In this document: one piece after another, positions 1-11,459 of the stretch
How positions within the stretch are numbered: position 1 is the stretch's first letter
How the letters are laid out: every line of letters starts with the position of its first letter
Assembly: GCA_021234535.1 (NCBI GenBank)
Contig: CM037842.1
Coordinates: 23,189,106-23,253,105 of the forward strand
Length of the DNA: 64,000 nt
Reading direction: 5' to 3'
From: Stichopus chloronotus
Lineage: Eukaryota; Echinodermata; Holothuroidea; Aspidochirotida; Stichopodidae
Notes under the pieces: model-generated
Seen by the model: only the letters and a program-made list of their open reading frames with translations
Databases searched by the model: none
Told to the model about the DNA's origin: nothing
Translations under genes and position numbers: made by a program

Positions 1-479
1 CGATTTTTTTTTGTCCCCATGTCATTTACAAGAGCAAAGTGGTTTCTTAACGTTCATAAACTTTTTATCTTCATTTGAATGTATTTAGGGCCATAATATT
101 GACCCTAGAAATACTGAATACTACACTCCTCCCATGCACGCTGGAGAAATTTCTGCCACCTTTCTTCTTTCCCACGAATGTCAGGCATGCTCGAGTTACG
201 TCACCACATTTGTCCCAAGGAAATATGATGGCCTGGGAAATTCCCTTTGCAATGGTGTTAAAATCTTTTCAATTAATCGCTGAGACTGTACCAAAATGTG
301 ACTTGGTATTGCCGATGGACACAGTCTCATATACTCACTACATACATGTAGCATGTAGCCAAAGCAAAGGCAATTTACAGATTTCAAAATCTGAAAAAAA
401 AAGCAAAGTGATGGGTCACTCAAGCATGAATTAACTATACTTACAGAGGCTAGTTACTGGTGTAAAGGTTTCCAAATGA
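1..479. other. unannotated AT-rich stretch
   Basis: Nothing recognisable. A 119-codon plus-strand frame at 75-434 has no conserved motif, no splice context and a low-complexity Lys-rich end, so it is not called. The right edge grades into degenerate copies of the following satellite. Confidence 0.6.
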
Positions 480-2000
480 TTCAGATCTGTATGATTTCTT
501 AGTTTTCTAGTGTTAGGTTGTGGCAAAGATTCTGATCTCTATAGTGTCTTTGTTCTCTAGCATTGTGACAATTAGTCATATTCCGATCTGTATGGTTTAC
601 TTCTCTATAGAAGTGCGACAATCAGTCATCATAAGATCTGTCTGTATAGTCTCTAAATTCTCTAGTTTTGTGACAATCAGCCGTACTCTGATCTGCATGG
701 TTTCTTTAGTCCTCTAGAGTGTTGTGACAATCAGCCATATTCTGATCTGTATTGATTCTTTAGTCCTCTAGAGTGTTGTGACAATCAGCCATACTCTGAT
801 CTGCATGGTTTCTTTAGTCCTCTACAGTGTTGTGACAATCAGCCATATTCTGATCTGTATGGATTCTTTAGTCCTCTAGAGTGTTGTGACAATCAGCCAT
901 ATTCTGATCTGTATGGATTCTTTAGTCCTCTAGAGTGTTGTGACAATCAGCCATACTCTGATCTGCATGGTTTCTTTAGTCCTCTACAGTGTTGTGACAA
1001 TCAGCCATATTCTGATCTGTATTGATTCTTTAGTCCTCTAGAGTGTTGTGACAATCAGCCATACTCTGATCTGCATGGTTTCTTTAGTCCTCTACAGTGT
1101 TGTGACAATCAGCCATATTCTGATCTGTATGGATTCTTTAGTCCTCTAGAGTGTTGTGACAATCAGCCATATTCTGATCTGTATGGAATCTTTAGTCCTC
1201 TAGAGTGTTGTGACAATCAGCCATATTCTGATCTGTATGGTTTCTTTAGTCCTCTAGAGTGTTGTGACAATCAGCCATATTCTGATCTGTATTCTTTAGT
1301 CCTCTAGAGTCTTGTGACAATCAGCCATATTCTGATCTGTATGGATTCTTTAGTCCTCTAGAGTCTTGTGACAATCAGCCATATTCTGATCTGTATGGAT
1401 TCTTTAGTCCTCTAGAGTGTTGTGACAATCAGCCATATTCTGATCTGTATGGTTTCTTTAGTCCTCTAGAGTGTTGTGACAATCAGCCATACTCTGATCT
1501 GTATGGTTTCTTTAGTCCTCTAGAGTGTTGTGACAATCAGCCATACTCTGATCTGCATGGTTTCTTTAGTCCTCTAGAGTGTTGTGACAATCAGCCATAT
1601 TCTGATCTGTATGGATTCTTTAGTCCTCTAGAGTGTTGTGACAATCAGCCATATTCTGATCTGTATGGATTCTTTAGTCCTCTAGAGTCTTGTGACAATC
1701 AGCCATATTCTGATCTGTATGGTTTCTTTAGTCCTCTAGAGTGTTGTGACAATCAGCCATACTCTGATCTGTATTGATTCTTTAGTCCTCTAGAGTGTTG
1801 TGACAATCAGCCATATTCTGATCTGTATGGATTCTTTAGTCCTCTAGAGTGTTGTGACAATCAGCCATATTCTGATCTGTATGGATTCTTTAGTCCTCTA
1901 GAGTGTTGTGACAATCAGCCATATTCTGATCTGTATGGTGTCTTAGTTCTTTTACTATTACGATAATCAGGCAGATTGAGATCTGTATGGTTTCTTAATT
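480..2000. repeat. 54-bp satellite array, about 26-27 copies
   Basis: Tandem array whose unit carries the landmarks TTGTGACAATCAGCCATA, TCTGATCTGTATGG and TTTAGTCCTCTAGAGTG. Spacing of TAGTCCTCTA (for example 1031 to 1085) is exactly 54 bp. The first copies (480-720) and the last (1945-2000) are diverged while the centre is nearly uniform, the usual pattern of unequal exchange. Most units contain the 8-bp palindrome CTCTAGAG, replaced by CTCTACAG in a subset. One copy near 1285 lacks four bases. Stop codons interrupt the frames, so this is not coding. Confidence 0.97.
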
Positions 2001-3287
2001 CAATCATTCAATCAAGACACAATGGTAAACGTGGCCACAGCTCAGAATAGCAAACGTGTGTCCACATTATTGTTATAAGTATGGGCAAGTCAAAAAAAAG
2101 GAGAATAAAACAGTTGAGCTGTCTTTACTACTCACTAGTCCAAATCTGCATATCACCAAAGATTCACAAATATTGATATATTATGTTTCCTATTAATAGT
2201 CGTCCTTTGTTTTCAACTCTCCATCTCCAATCAACTTGGATTTAAAATGGCACTGAATATATACATTTACTTTATACTACTATTTTTGAAGTTTATTCAG
2301 TCAAATGGGGACCTGATCAGATGTGCTACATTACTATTATTGTGCATATATCACATTGACAAATTGTATTACATAGAGTAGATCAAACTATTTACACTGA
2401 TGAGACATACAATATGATTGGCCCCTTTTAAGATGTCACAAATGAGAATAAAATGACATTGCTGACATAGTCACTGAATCATTCTGAGGGTTATACCTAC
2501 ATGTATGGTAGACAACATAGAATGTATAAGTATGATGGACATGCATGAGCAACACTGAGCAATGAGTCATCATCACGCAGTGAACACGTACCCCAGCTAG
2601 TCACTGGCCGCTATGTTAATTCTGACTTTTTGAGGTACATATTGTATACTTTAGGCACAAAATGAAATAGCACTAATGGCCAGCTAGTTAATTAGTCATA
2701 TTGTTGTTGGGTAACAAGCTGAACACAGCAGAAAAACAGGTTTACACTTTTAAATTGTGGTCACGACCTAGCGTAAATTTAAACATTGCTAGCATCAGTC
2801 ATGTCGAAATTCTTCATTCAAGATATCAGAACCTGCATGACTTGCAAAGTTAAAATCTAGTCAGTCCTTCATATATCTTCAATACACAGTCTGACTTCAT
2901 TTCACTGGTGTATAAAAATATATATATATATATATACCCCCATGATGTGCTGAAAAGTCACTCAGCAGAAGCTTATTTTGGGTTCAGTGTGTCTAAAACA
3001 ACACTAGTACTCACCTACTCACCATACTTGTATATCCCTTAAATATGGGATTATACAAGTTGATTTTTCAATAACAAAGAACTACTAACACTATATGAAA
3101 TGTACTTATCAGCAAAGGGACACTGTATTATTTGATTTGGTAATTTTGAATAAAAGTTTTATTTTGGGCAAAATAGTTTTTAAGAGTAAGCTGGAACTAG
3201 CTGTTTTTGTTGTAATACTTAGCTCTTTAAACCTGATTAAACAATTCTATACAATAGCATTGAAAATAGCTACCTAAGGATATCATT
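2001..3287. other. unannotated stretch with a TA microsatellite
   Basis: AT-rich single-copy-looking DNA. The only structured element is a (TA)n run of about nine units at 2919-2936. No exon with both splice signals was found. Confidence 0.6.
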
Positions 3288-3366
3288 GTTAGTGCATATC
3301 ATATGATATGATCATGATTAGTTAGTGCCTATCATGTGATATTATATGATCATGTGATATCATATA
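3288..3366. repeat. short AT-rich palindromic repeat
   Basis: About 80 bp made of variants of ATCATATGATATGATCATG, each partly self-complementary (CATATG, TGATCA, GATATC). It reads as a degenerate tandem of a palindromic ~40-bp unit, probably slippage-derived. Function unknown. Confidence 0.6.
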
Positions 3367-3741
3367 AAAAGACTCTAGAAAGAAACTTCTTTGAGCCTTC
3401 AAAATCTTGGAAACAAAATGAACATGATCAAACATGACATGTCCCATGTATATTTCTTCACAAAAATTCTAAATTCAGTGTTTCAAAGTTCTTCTCTGCA
3501 CCTTGGGATAATGACAGTGTACCATATTGATAAATTTCTCTAAGCATTGGAAAACGAAATCAAGGTCTGTGAGTCTGACTTTTAGAGTGAGATTATAATA
3601 TTGTGAATGCTTCTAAAGGCTTTCATTAAGTTCTTGTCATTTGACCCTTTGAACTGTGCATTTGTCTGAAGTAGGCATGCTTTTGGCCATAGTTTAAGGT
3701 GTCCTTGTATTGATTTATGAAAAAGCCTTTTTTTCTCCCAG

Positions 3742-3810
3742 GTAGATAAACGGAAGAGCACGCAGGATGCTGTGAGGGTCCCCAAAGTAGAAAGATGGGT
3801 TTATGTTTAA
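3742..3810 (+). CDS. possible 3' terminal coding exon, product unknown
   Basis: A long pyrimidine tract ending CTTTTTTTCTCCCAG (3727-3741) is a near-ideal 3' splice site. Directly after it one frame is open for 22 codons (V-D-K-R-K-S-T-Q-D-A-V-R, ending E-R-W-V-Y-V) to a TAA at 3808-3810; the other two frames close at once. AATAAA hexamers at 3966-3971 and 3987-3992 could serve as polyadenylation signals, giving a ~190-base 3' UTR. Upstream exons would lie to the left; the 54-bp satellite occupies much of that space and I found none. No protein family is recognised. The alternative is chance: 22 open codons are not significant alone, and the case rests on the acceptor plus the nearby AATAAA. 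Confidence 0.25.
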   Translation, partial: VDKRKSTQDAVRVPKVERWVYV

Positions 3811-5189
3811 GATTTATAAAGTGGCAGATGCATGGAACTCCGATCTCAATCAAGGTTATCAACATCTGGAAAGAAAAAGAACTCATAAGCAGCTATAGTG
3901 CATCTACAACAGCAAAGCCTGACATATTAAACAAAAGGCACTGTATATTAAAAGTACTTGCTGTGAATAAAACAATATGAACTTTGAATAAACTTAGTGA
4001 CAAAGAAAGTGATGAAGCCTGATTGAGCCTGGTGTGCGCATGAACCTTCATGATTCTTGTATCTCCACATACTTTGAGAGGTGGCCAACGTAAGCCTATA
4101 GCTCAAGTACAATTGAATGTTCAGAATTGTGCTTATTCAGCATTCAATATGATGAATCCTAGTTTAGCCTGGTGTACATTCATCGATATTATTGGATACT
4201 AGTAAATTTTGACATCTCCATAAATTGCAACATAGTAAAGACTGTTGTTGTTTGTTCATACAATGACATGTGAATACAGATATGATAGCTCATTTACGAC
4301 TGTACCATGCATGGACTCTAACAAAGTTGAACTGTGGAAATCAACTGCTACCTGACTCTTCCTGATCAACAGAGGACATACACACAAACAATCATGTACC
4401 CAGCACCCAGCCGAGTTCAGTCCTTGTTGTTGACCATTTTGGATTATCTCTGCATATTAAGGTAACCCTGTCAAACATGAAGAATCAAATAATTTGATAA
4501 TACTTATAGAACTACAATGAAAATGTTCCCATTAAAAATGTAAGAATTATAGAACATCTGTTGATTAGTATACTTAGAATAATAGTTAAATGGTAAGAAA
4601 ACCTAGTAGAAACCAATTGTGCAGTGACCAATAGTGTGCTACATTTGATTATGTTAGTCATCGCACATGTGGAGATACTCGCGATGGAGGTCTAGGAAAG
4701 ACTGTCTCCAGCTCCATTCGTCTCATACTATGACCTGAGTTAATTGATCGATGGAAGTTCGGGATGCTATAGAAAACATACCCAAAAGCTACACAGGATA
4801 ATAACAGCTGGATACACATTTATCTTCTAAGAAATGACCGGGGTTTCCCCAAAACTTCTTGGTTTGGGAATTAACTAGTGACATTCTCACCTGGTACAAC
4901 CTCTGCATTACCATATTGACAATGCCGGTCCGAGCACATGGCAATTGTGTGTGTGTGCGTATGAGGTGAGGGAGTACACACTATGAATGCAACATTCTGA
5001 AGAATAATTCATTGATCATGTGGACCATACGTTAGGGCTTCAACTACTGTTGGAGTCTTTGGTAGACCCTATACTTGTTTTGACCTCAAATGAAAAGCAA
5101 CCATCTATAGCAACCATCTAATTCACCAATTGCTACCTTTTCATTTAACATTACCACTGGCATAATGGTTTTCCTTTGAAAAGGTGAGT
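3811..5189. other. possible 3' UTR, then unannotated stretch
   Basis: After the possible UTR (to about 4010), two diverged copies of a segment containing AGCCTGGTGT (near 4027 and 4167) suggest an old tandem duplication of about 140 bp. A GT-rich run lies at 4949-4960. Nothing else is supported. Confidence 0.5.
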
Positions 5190-5620
5190 GAATTATGTTT
5201 TCACACTGTATCTCTGCTGATGTCAAATGACCTTTAACTTGAACAACAGAACAGATCATCCAGTTGAAAATGGCTATACAAATGCTTGTTTAACATGTCA
5301 CATCAATTTTAACTATGTTTAATATTTTATGATGTTTACTTCTGTTGAGCTCAAAACTTTTGATTTCTTTGAAAAACAATAAAATAAATTGACCAATCAG
5401 GCACTCTTACTTATTGAAATATTATGTTTTGAGACGAGAGATTTTACAACTATTTGAGTTGAAATTTTGACAAAGTTTAAAGTTTGGCAACTTAAACTGT
5501 GACATTGGTTTTAAACAAAAACTTTCCATAAATTGATCTCTGTTAGCTTCAGATAACCTCTGACCTCTATGTAAGGGGTTGGGTCCATCAGCTCACCAAT
5601 GGATCCCCTCTCTCCAGTTT
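5190..5620 (+). repeat. degraded member of the TGACCT repeat family
   Basis: Contains the family landmarks in decayed form: TGTCAAATGACCTTTAAC near 5221 and ATAACCTCTGACCTCTATG near 5553, in the same orientation as the better copies at 18.8, 36.2 and 56.5 kb. The intervening DNA aligns poorly, so limits are approximate. Confidence 0.5.
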
Positions 5621-7085
5621 GATATTAAAATACACATGCCTATATTTGGTTATCATGTTCACAAGCAGTTGTCACATATAGACCATGACACAAATATAAA
5701 TCCATTCATCATGATATATTTGAACAGCGAGGAAAACATCAAGTTATAGGCGATCTAGTTACTCTTTCGGTAATTAAACATACACTACTTACAGGTTATG
5801 TAAACCTGAAAGTAAAAGTATGTGACCCACTATCAAGACTTTTGTCACATGTTCAATGTTAATTGATGACCACCCTTTCATTTTTGAGTAATACCTATGT
5901 CATATTTGCTCTACAGCTAAGATACTGTGACCATAGACCTCCATCAAGAGATACCTGTGGTACCCATGGAGGATCTACAGTAGACTCAGGGTCTCTCTAG
6001 TGCATACTGGGCAGGCCATAGGGTTTGCAGTAGACCAGATTACAACATGGAGTAATTACAGTTTTTCACTTCTATGTTCACTGTAGCGAATGGCACGTGA
6101 TTGCTCTGATGAAGTAGAGAGGTTCTACGGCAACCATGCATTGGGTGTAAGGTAGCTTTCCTTTGCTTTGCAGCTGAGCTGCCTTGCCTGGATGGTTGCT
6201 CCTTTTGTTCATTAAGGGCTGTTGATCTTCTCCTTGTCCTACACACCTTTCTCTGTCTCCTTTGCTGCTCTCTTCTTGGGGCGATGCATGTGCAAAACTT
6301 AGGATGCCATTTGGCAAACGCTTATACCCCAAGTGTATGGTGGTCTGGCCTCATGGTCACCGTATGGTCTTCACTGTGAGTGACATGCAGATATCTTATG
6401 TCTGCTTTTGTCTTTGTAAGAACCTTACTGCTGCCACAGGGACACATTAAGGCAACCATGCATCATCACTTCAAAGGCCATATGACAGAAGGTTTCCATT
6501 TCCACAAATTAAAAATATCCCATACAACTACCCTAAATTATGTGACTATCTACATCTATGTAACAGTGAAAAGGCTGCGGTGGCCTAAAGCCAGTTGGTA
6601 AATCCTGTTAACCTGAACCCTGTTTATCCAAAATGCAGTTTCTTCAGACTGGCCACTCAGTTCACCAATATGGTATCTCACACAACCTCAGTAAAATGTT
6701 AGCCTACATTTTACTAATTTCTTCTCACTGTTAAACTTTGCTGATCCAAACAGAGTAATTGCAGTGTAATTGTAATACAAGTATTGCTATGTATAGTGTG
6801 ATCTCTGCTGCCAACTTGAATTATCAACTTAGAGAATGAATAAACAGTACAGCATTTCTCTAATTGTTTGTGTCTCTTCTTTAATTGTCCATAGAAAATC
6901 ACAATAGCATCACTGACCACAATAGCCTACCATGCGTACTGGACTACGCCTAGGCTTTTCATACAAAGCGCTGTTATTAGCGTGGGCGCTGCCTAACAGC
7001 TGTTCTTTACAAACTTAACAATGCAACGGTGATTGGCATTAATGACTCGGGAAGTCGTATGTCAATCAGACTAAAAGGTAGGGTT
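5621..7085. other. unannotated stretch with a GC-richer block
   Basis: Between about 6040 and 6480 the DNA is less AT-rich than its surroundings and several frames are open on both strands. A pyrimidine-rich tract (6200-6280), an AG at 6299-6300 and a GTGAGT at 6374 could bound a 73-bp plus-strand exon, but two frames are open and neither matches a family I know. At 6600-6760, sequences such as CCTGTTTATCC recall decayed pogo/mariner-type termini. No call is made. Confidence 0.4.
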
Positions 7086-7661
7086 TTAAAGGAGCATATA
7101 TGGTTGTGAAATACATCTTGCATAACTTTTGCACTTTATTTTTCAAAATCAAGTACAAGTATATCTATTAAACAGATTTGTGGTGAAAAAATGACATTCC
7201 AATGACTAATTCTATTAGGAAGTTCCCAACAGAGAGAAAAAAAACTATTAATTTTTTAACTTTTCTTAAGTTGACACCAGCAAGTTAATATTCATGAGTA
7301 TACCTGTTATGTCTCCAACTAGTTTCAACATAAAATGTTGTTTGGTCGAAGGTTATCAATGTTTACCTGGACTCTGCAGGTAGACATTGATTGCCTTCAA
7401 CCAACAGCATTCCGTCTACAAAGCTAGGGAGACATAAAACACATACGGTACTCATGATTACTATCTTGCAAGCATCAACATGAAAGAAATTACAAAATCA
7501 GTGTTTTTTATCTCTCTACTGGGGCACTTTCGAAAAGAATTTGTCATTGGCAGGTCATTTTTACCACAAATCTCTTAAATAGATATGCTTCACGTTGATT
7601 TGGAGACAGAAAGTGGAAAAGGTTACGTCAGGTGTATTTCACAACTACCATGCTTCTCTAA
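7086..7661. mobile_element. foldback (long inverted repeat) MITE, ~576 bp
   Basis: The two halves are imperfect reverse complements over almost their whole length (about 280 bp per arm). The left arm opens TTAAAGGAGCATATATGG and GTTGTGAAATACA; the complement of the right end reads TTAGAGAAGCATGG and GTTGTGAAATACA. The arms meet at a tight centre, ACCTG-gactctg-CAGGT near 7374. Left TTAA at 7086-7089; the right equivalent is decayed to CTAA. No coding capacity, so it would need a transposase supplied in trans, possibly piggyBac-like given TTAA. Arm divergence implies an old insertion. Confidence 0.85.
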
Positions 7662-7683
7662 GTGAGAACCCAGGAGAAAATTC

Positions 7684-8650
7684 CAGTTGATAACTGTTAA
7701 CAATTCAACTGGTTTGGAACACTAACAACAAGTAATTAACAGGTACCTCTTGATTTTAACGTGGTTTAACAGGTAATTCATTACAAACCAGTTGATACCT
7801 GTTGGCTGCCTGTTACAACACGTAACTTAAACTGAAGCGCGGATCCAAGGGGGGGGGGCAACTGGGGGCAGTTGCCCCCTATGACCAATTTTGCACCCCC
7901 AAATACAGGAAAAATGTGCCCCCGCGTCCTAAGAAATTCAGTTAAACTACCACTTTCTTGCTGCTAATATTGGCAGGCTATATTTATCTCACATTTACTT
8001 GTCAAATTTACATCAAACAATAGCATTGCCATTTGGGTGACTGTGTGCAAGTACGTGCGTCTAGATGAGATGTACGTACTACAAAATTACCATCTCTGTT
8101 TAATACATTAACTGTACTTCTTGTGTGTTAGCATATCGAAACACACATTCTGATATTTACACAATGATATAAAAGAATATTTTACATTGAAGCAATTGAT
8201 CATGCACCAGAAAATGAAAATCTTGGCCTGCATTGACCGTCTGCATTGTCAATGTAATAGTGCTAAACCATCCAAATGCAAGGGCGCCCTAATTTATGAT
8301 GGTACCTTGCACATACGACTCATTATTGTGTTAAAAATAGACAGCATACATTATTGTATTAGTCAGATATGCTGGTGCCCCCATTTTCAAACTGCCCCCC
8401 ATGAGCTAGAGGCTGGATCCGCCCTTGTCTTAACAGGTAATTCATCCCAAACCAGTTGATACCTGTCAGCTGCCAGTTACAACACGTAACTTCAACTGGT
8501 CTTGACAGGTAATTCATTGCAAACCAGTTGATCACCTGTTAGCTGCCTGTTACAACACGCAACTTCAACTGGTCTTAACAGGTAATCGAACATCCCAAAC
8601 CAGTTGATGCCTGCTAGCTGCCTGTTACAATTAGATCTTAAAATAGGTAA
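7684..8650. repeat. ~75-bp tandem array, split by an insertion
   Basis: Units share CAGGTAATTCAT, AACCAGTTGATACCTGT, AGCTGCCTGTTACAACACG and AACTTCAACTGGTCTTAA. About four to five units are present, one before and the rest after the 592-bp element at 7835-8426. CCAGTTGA and TCAACTGG in the same unit give internal inverted symmetry. Scattered related words (CCTGTTGAAACCT) reappear at 9400-9500. Confidence 0.85.
7835..8426. mobile_element. 592-bp non-autonomous DNA transposon
   Basis: Terminal inverted repeats are AAGCGCGGATCC (7835-7846) and, at the right end, the complement of AAGGGCGGATCC (8415-8426): 11 of 12 match. Subterminal regions also mirror each other: G-rich runs with GGGGGCAGTT on the left and CCCCCC/AAACTGCCCC on the right. 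The element cuts a tandem-array unit: left flank AACTTAAACTG, right flank GTCTTAACAGG, together rebuilding the CAACTGGTCTTAAC seen in neighbouring units. No clear target-site duplication is visible. The internal 90-codon frame (8187-8459) runs out of the element and is not called. Confidence 0.85.
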
Positions 8651-9779
8651 ATTACCTGTTGCAACAGACATGTACTTATACGAATGTAGCTTATTTTACA
8701 AACAGATTGACATGCGACAGATGCAAATGGCATATTTTTCGTGGAAGTTGATATCTTTTCTTTAAGGGATAACATTATAACTCCGTTCTCAGCATATGAG
8801 AGAACTTAACACCTCTAAACATAAAAAATAATTGTATGAACTAGCACATATTAGCTATACACTGATTTTACATAGCCTATCTAGGTACTAAGACAGACAA
8901 TGTGCACCTTATTTTTACCAAAACAGTGGCATTGGATAAAGTCCAAATAAAATTTTCTTGTGACTTTTGATAGGTTTTCATGTGAAGGCAATAACTAATC
9001 CTTATGTCAGCATATGGGAGAATGCGAACACCACAAGATAATGACATGAACAAGCACACTTAGCCATTGTTTTGAAATCTCAGCTCTAATGCCAAAAACA
9101 TGGACCACCCAGAATGCTGAAATAGGGTGTTCTCCGTGTCACATCCCTCAAATGCATGGCAAGCTTGGTCATTGTTATGTGAGTGGAATTACTTAGTCAC
9201 TCATACATCCTGCTACCTGACTTTACCAAAACGTTTTGTAAGTCAGGTGCTTACCACCATGTCAAAAGAAAGAAGAAAATCGAAGTGTCGGTTTGTCCAT
9301 TAACATTTGCATTCAGAACATCTCTTGAATACTTTTGTTATATACATAGGATTGATACATAGGTAACATGAAGGCCTAAATAGCCTACTACTATGTACCT
9401 TTTAATACCTGTTGAAACCTCTTAGCTTCCTGTTCAAAACCCCTAGCATACCTATTGATACCTGTTGATGCCTGTTTGAACCTGTTGAAAACCTCTTTGG
9501 GTCATAATATTAGGATTATGTGTGGCGGTGTTATCCTAAAGCTGAGCAAAGTAATTAGGCAACTCAGACTGACGTTCATTGCCTGCAGCTCGTTCAAATC
9601 ATCCCCCATGAAAGGTCAGTCTCAAAAAAGGACATGCAGGACTTTGAACCCTCAACAAATGTATTTTTTTTGTAACTATGAAATGAATGAAATGACACCG
9701 AGACAACATAGCAATGGTCTATTTGACTTTATTGATAAGTGCATACTACAGCCAACATAGCATTAATGACAGGTGTGAA
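8651..9779. other. unannotated stretch
   Basis: Apart from CCTGTTGAAACCT-like words at 9400-9500 related to the preceding array, nothing is recognisable. The open frame at 9455-9760 begins inside those repeats and has no supporting evidence. Confidence 0.5.
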
Positions 9780-9845
9780 ACCCTGTTTATCTGAACGTTT
9801 CTGTTATCTGAAGGTCTGGTCCCAACATGTTCAGATAAACAGTGT
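9780..9845. mobile_element. pogo/Tigger-like terminal inverted repeat remnant
   Basis: A perfect 14-bp inverted repeat, CTGTTTATCTGAAC (9783-9796) and its complement (9829-9842), extends to about 17 bp with one mismatch. Words of the type CCTGTTTATCTGAAC resemble termini of pogo/Tigger elements of the Tc1-mariner superfamily. With only 66 bp in total this is a tiny internally deleted copy or a fused pair of ends. Confidence 0.55.
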
Positions 9846-11459
9846 ATTAGTGTAATCGCTATTGGCTGCAGATATCGTAGACCCTATGGCTGCTGTGGTG
9901 ATTGTGACCTAGGAAAAGGTTGTTCATGAAACTGTTTAAATAAACTGAATTGACAATGGCTGTAGTAGTGTGAAGTATGGATGCAAGTGTACTCACTAAA
10001 AAGAAGGGGGGTCTAAAATTTTCTCTTTGCAATTAGTGTTCCTTGATTAGCAATTACCAATAGCAAGTTAGCAAATTTGAGCCCTCAATCACTGTGTTTG
10101 AATAGTCACAGGAGGGTAGAGGTCCTGTTACATACTTTATTCTAAATATGTCACTGCTTTGTAGTAATGTGATCTGCAGTTTTTTTTTTTTGATGGAAAT
10201 TACATTCTATTGATTTTATCAAATCAAACACTTAACACAGAAAGGTTGACATGTGGGTATTGTTAAGTACTGCTGGATAATAGTAAATGCATGCCCAATA
10301 TCTATAGCCATCACTAACATGCAAGAGATGAAGATTTGTTTGCTCTTCAGGCGATGCGACATTTTCTACCCAATACCTATGCAGTCTGTCTAGCAGAAAA
10401 ACACAACAGCTTATCCTGGCAAGTTGCAACCTAGCACCTTAAATATGAGCAAAGAAGTCTTCCTCATACTTTGAGAAATGTTACAATTTCCAGATCATAT
10501 ATCCTTTGGAACATAAGCAATGACTGTAAATAAAAATATAAGCTCAACCAATTAATAGAAATCTCAATGATAAGACATCATATATAGAACATGTAAAGAA
10601 GAAACTGCTTTTTTGTCATTCATTACATTCTACACACTCAGGAAGTTCTCTTGCTTCTCTCCTTGTCTGACTGTAACATAATGTACATGCTGATTATAGA
10701 GACTTTGTCTGGATGGTTGTTAGTTTCTTTGAGATACAGACTCCAATATTCCACAGTGAAATTCTATTCAGCAGCTTACAAGATGTCCTCTCTATAGGAA
10801 ACTAACAAATTGGGTGCATTACCCTAATTTCTCTTTGACAAATGTAGAACAAAATTAGGGCAGAATTGTATTTAATAACAACAAAAGTTGCTTCAAATCA
10901 ATTTGAAAATGACAGACTTGGTCTGTCATTGACTGGAGTATAAATTTATGTTCTGACAGATTCAAGATATGGAAGAATTAGGTTGCATTATTTGTATGAA
11001 GAGACTGTGAGTGATTGGTATTTTAATACACGTAACATCAGTTGCAGCACACATTAGAATTACCTGACTTGCATTAATGATAGACGTTGAAGGGTTTTAA
11101 TACAGTACATTGGAATATGTTTAGAATGTTGTTTTGTGATTCAGTATTTAACACAGAATAGTAGGACTAGTAGATCATAAAAGCTGCAGTGTCCTGCATT
11201 GCAATATTGGCACTGTTTATGTAAAACAGTTATATCTCACGGACTAAATGGTGACCCAATGTGGTCAAGGACTGGCTGGCCTACCTAAATGTAAACACAA
11301 CTGACTTGACCTTCTCACTCTTGCAGTGTATTAATCCTGTTAGCTTAATTATTCTTAAGTGTGAACATGTCACATTCTTAATTAGATAATACTCCTTAAA
11401 CCCTTAATATCAATAAGTATTTGTGGCTTCTTAAATGCGAATAAGGCCAATCTTATATC
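9846..11459. other. unannotated stretch
   Basis: AT-rich, with a T-run at 10171-10181. No exon, element or RNA gene could be supported. Confidence 0.5.

Noticed and set aside
480..2000. CRISPR array
   Set aside because: Units are contiguous without unique spacers, and the context is eukaryotic. The same holds for the 29-, 43-, 67-, 73- and 104-bp arrays.
4893..4985. Minus-strand exon ending ACCAG|GTGAGAAT
   Set aside because: The frame runs into a GT/AC microsatellite and no acceptor is convincing.
6300..6373. 73-bp plus-strand exon between CTTAG and GTGAGT
   Set aside because: Two frames are open, the pyrimidine tract is not adjacent to the AG, and neither peptide is recognised.
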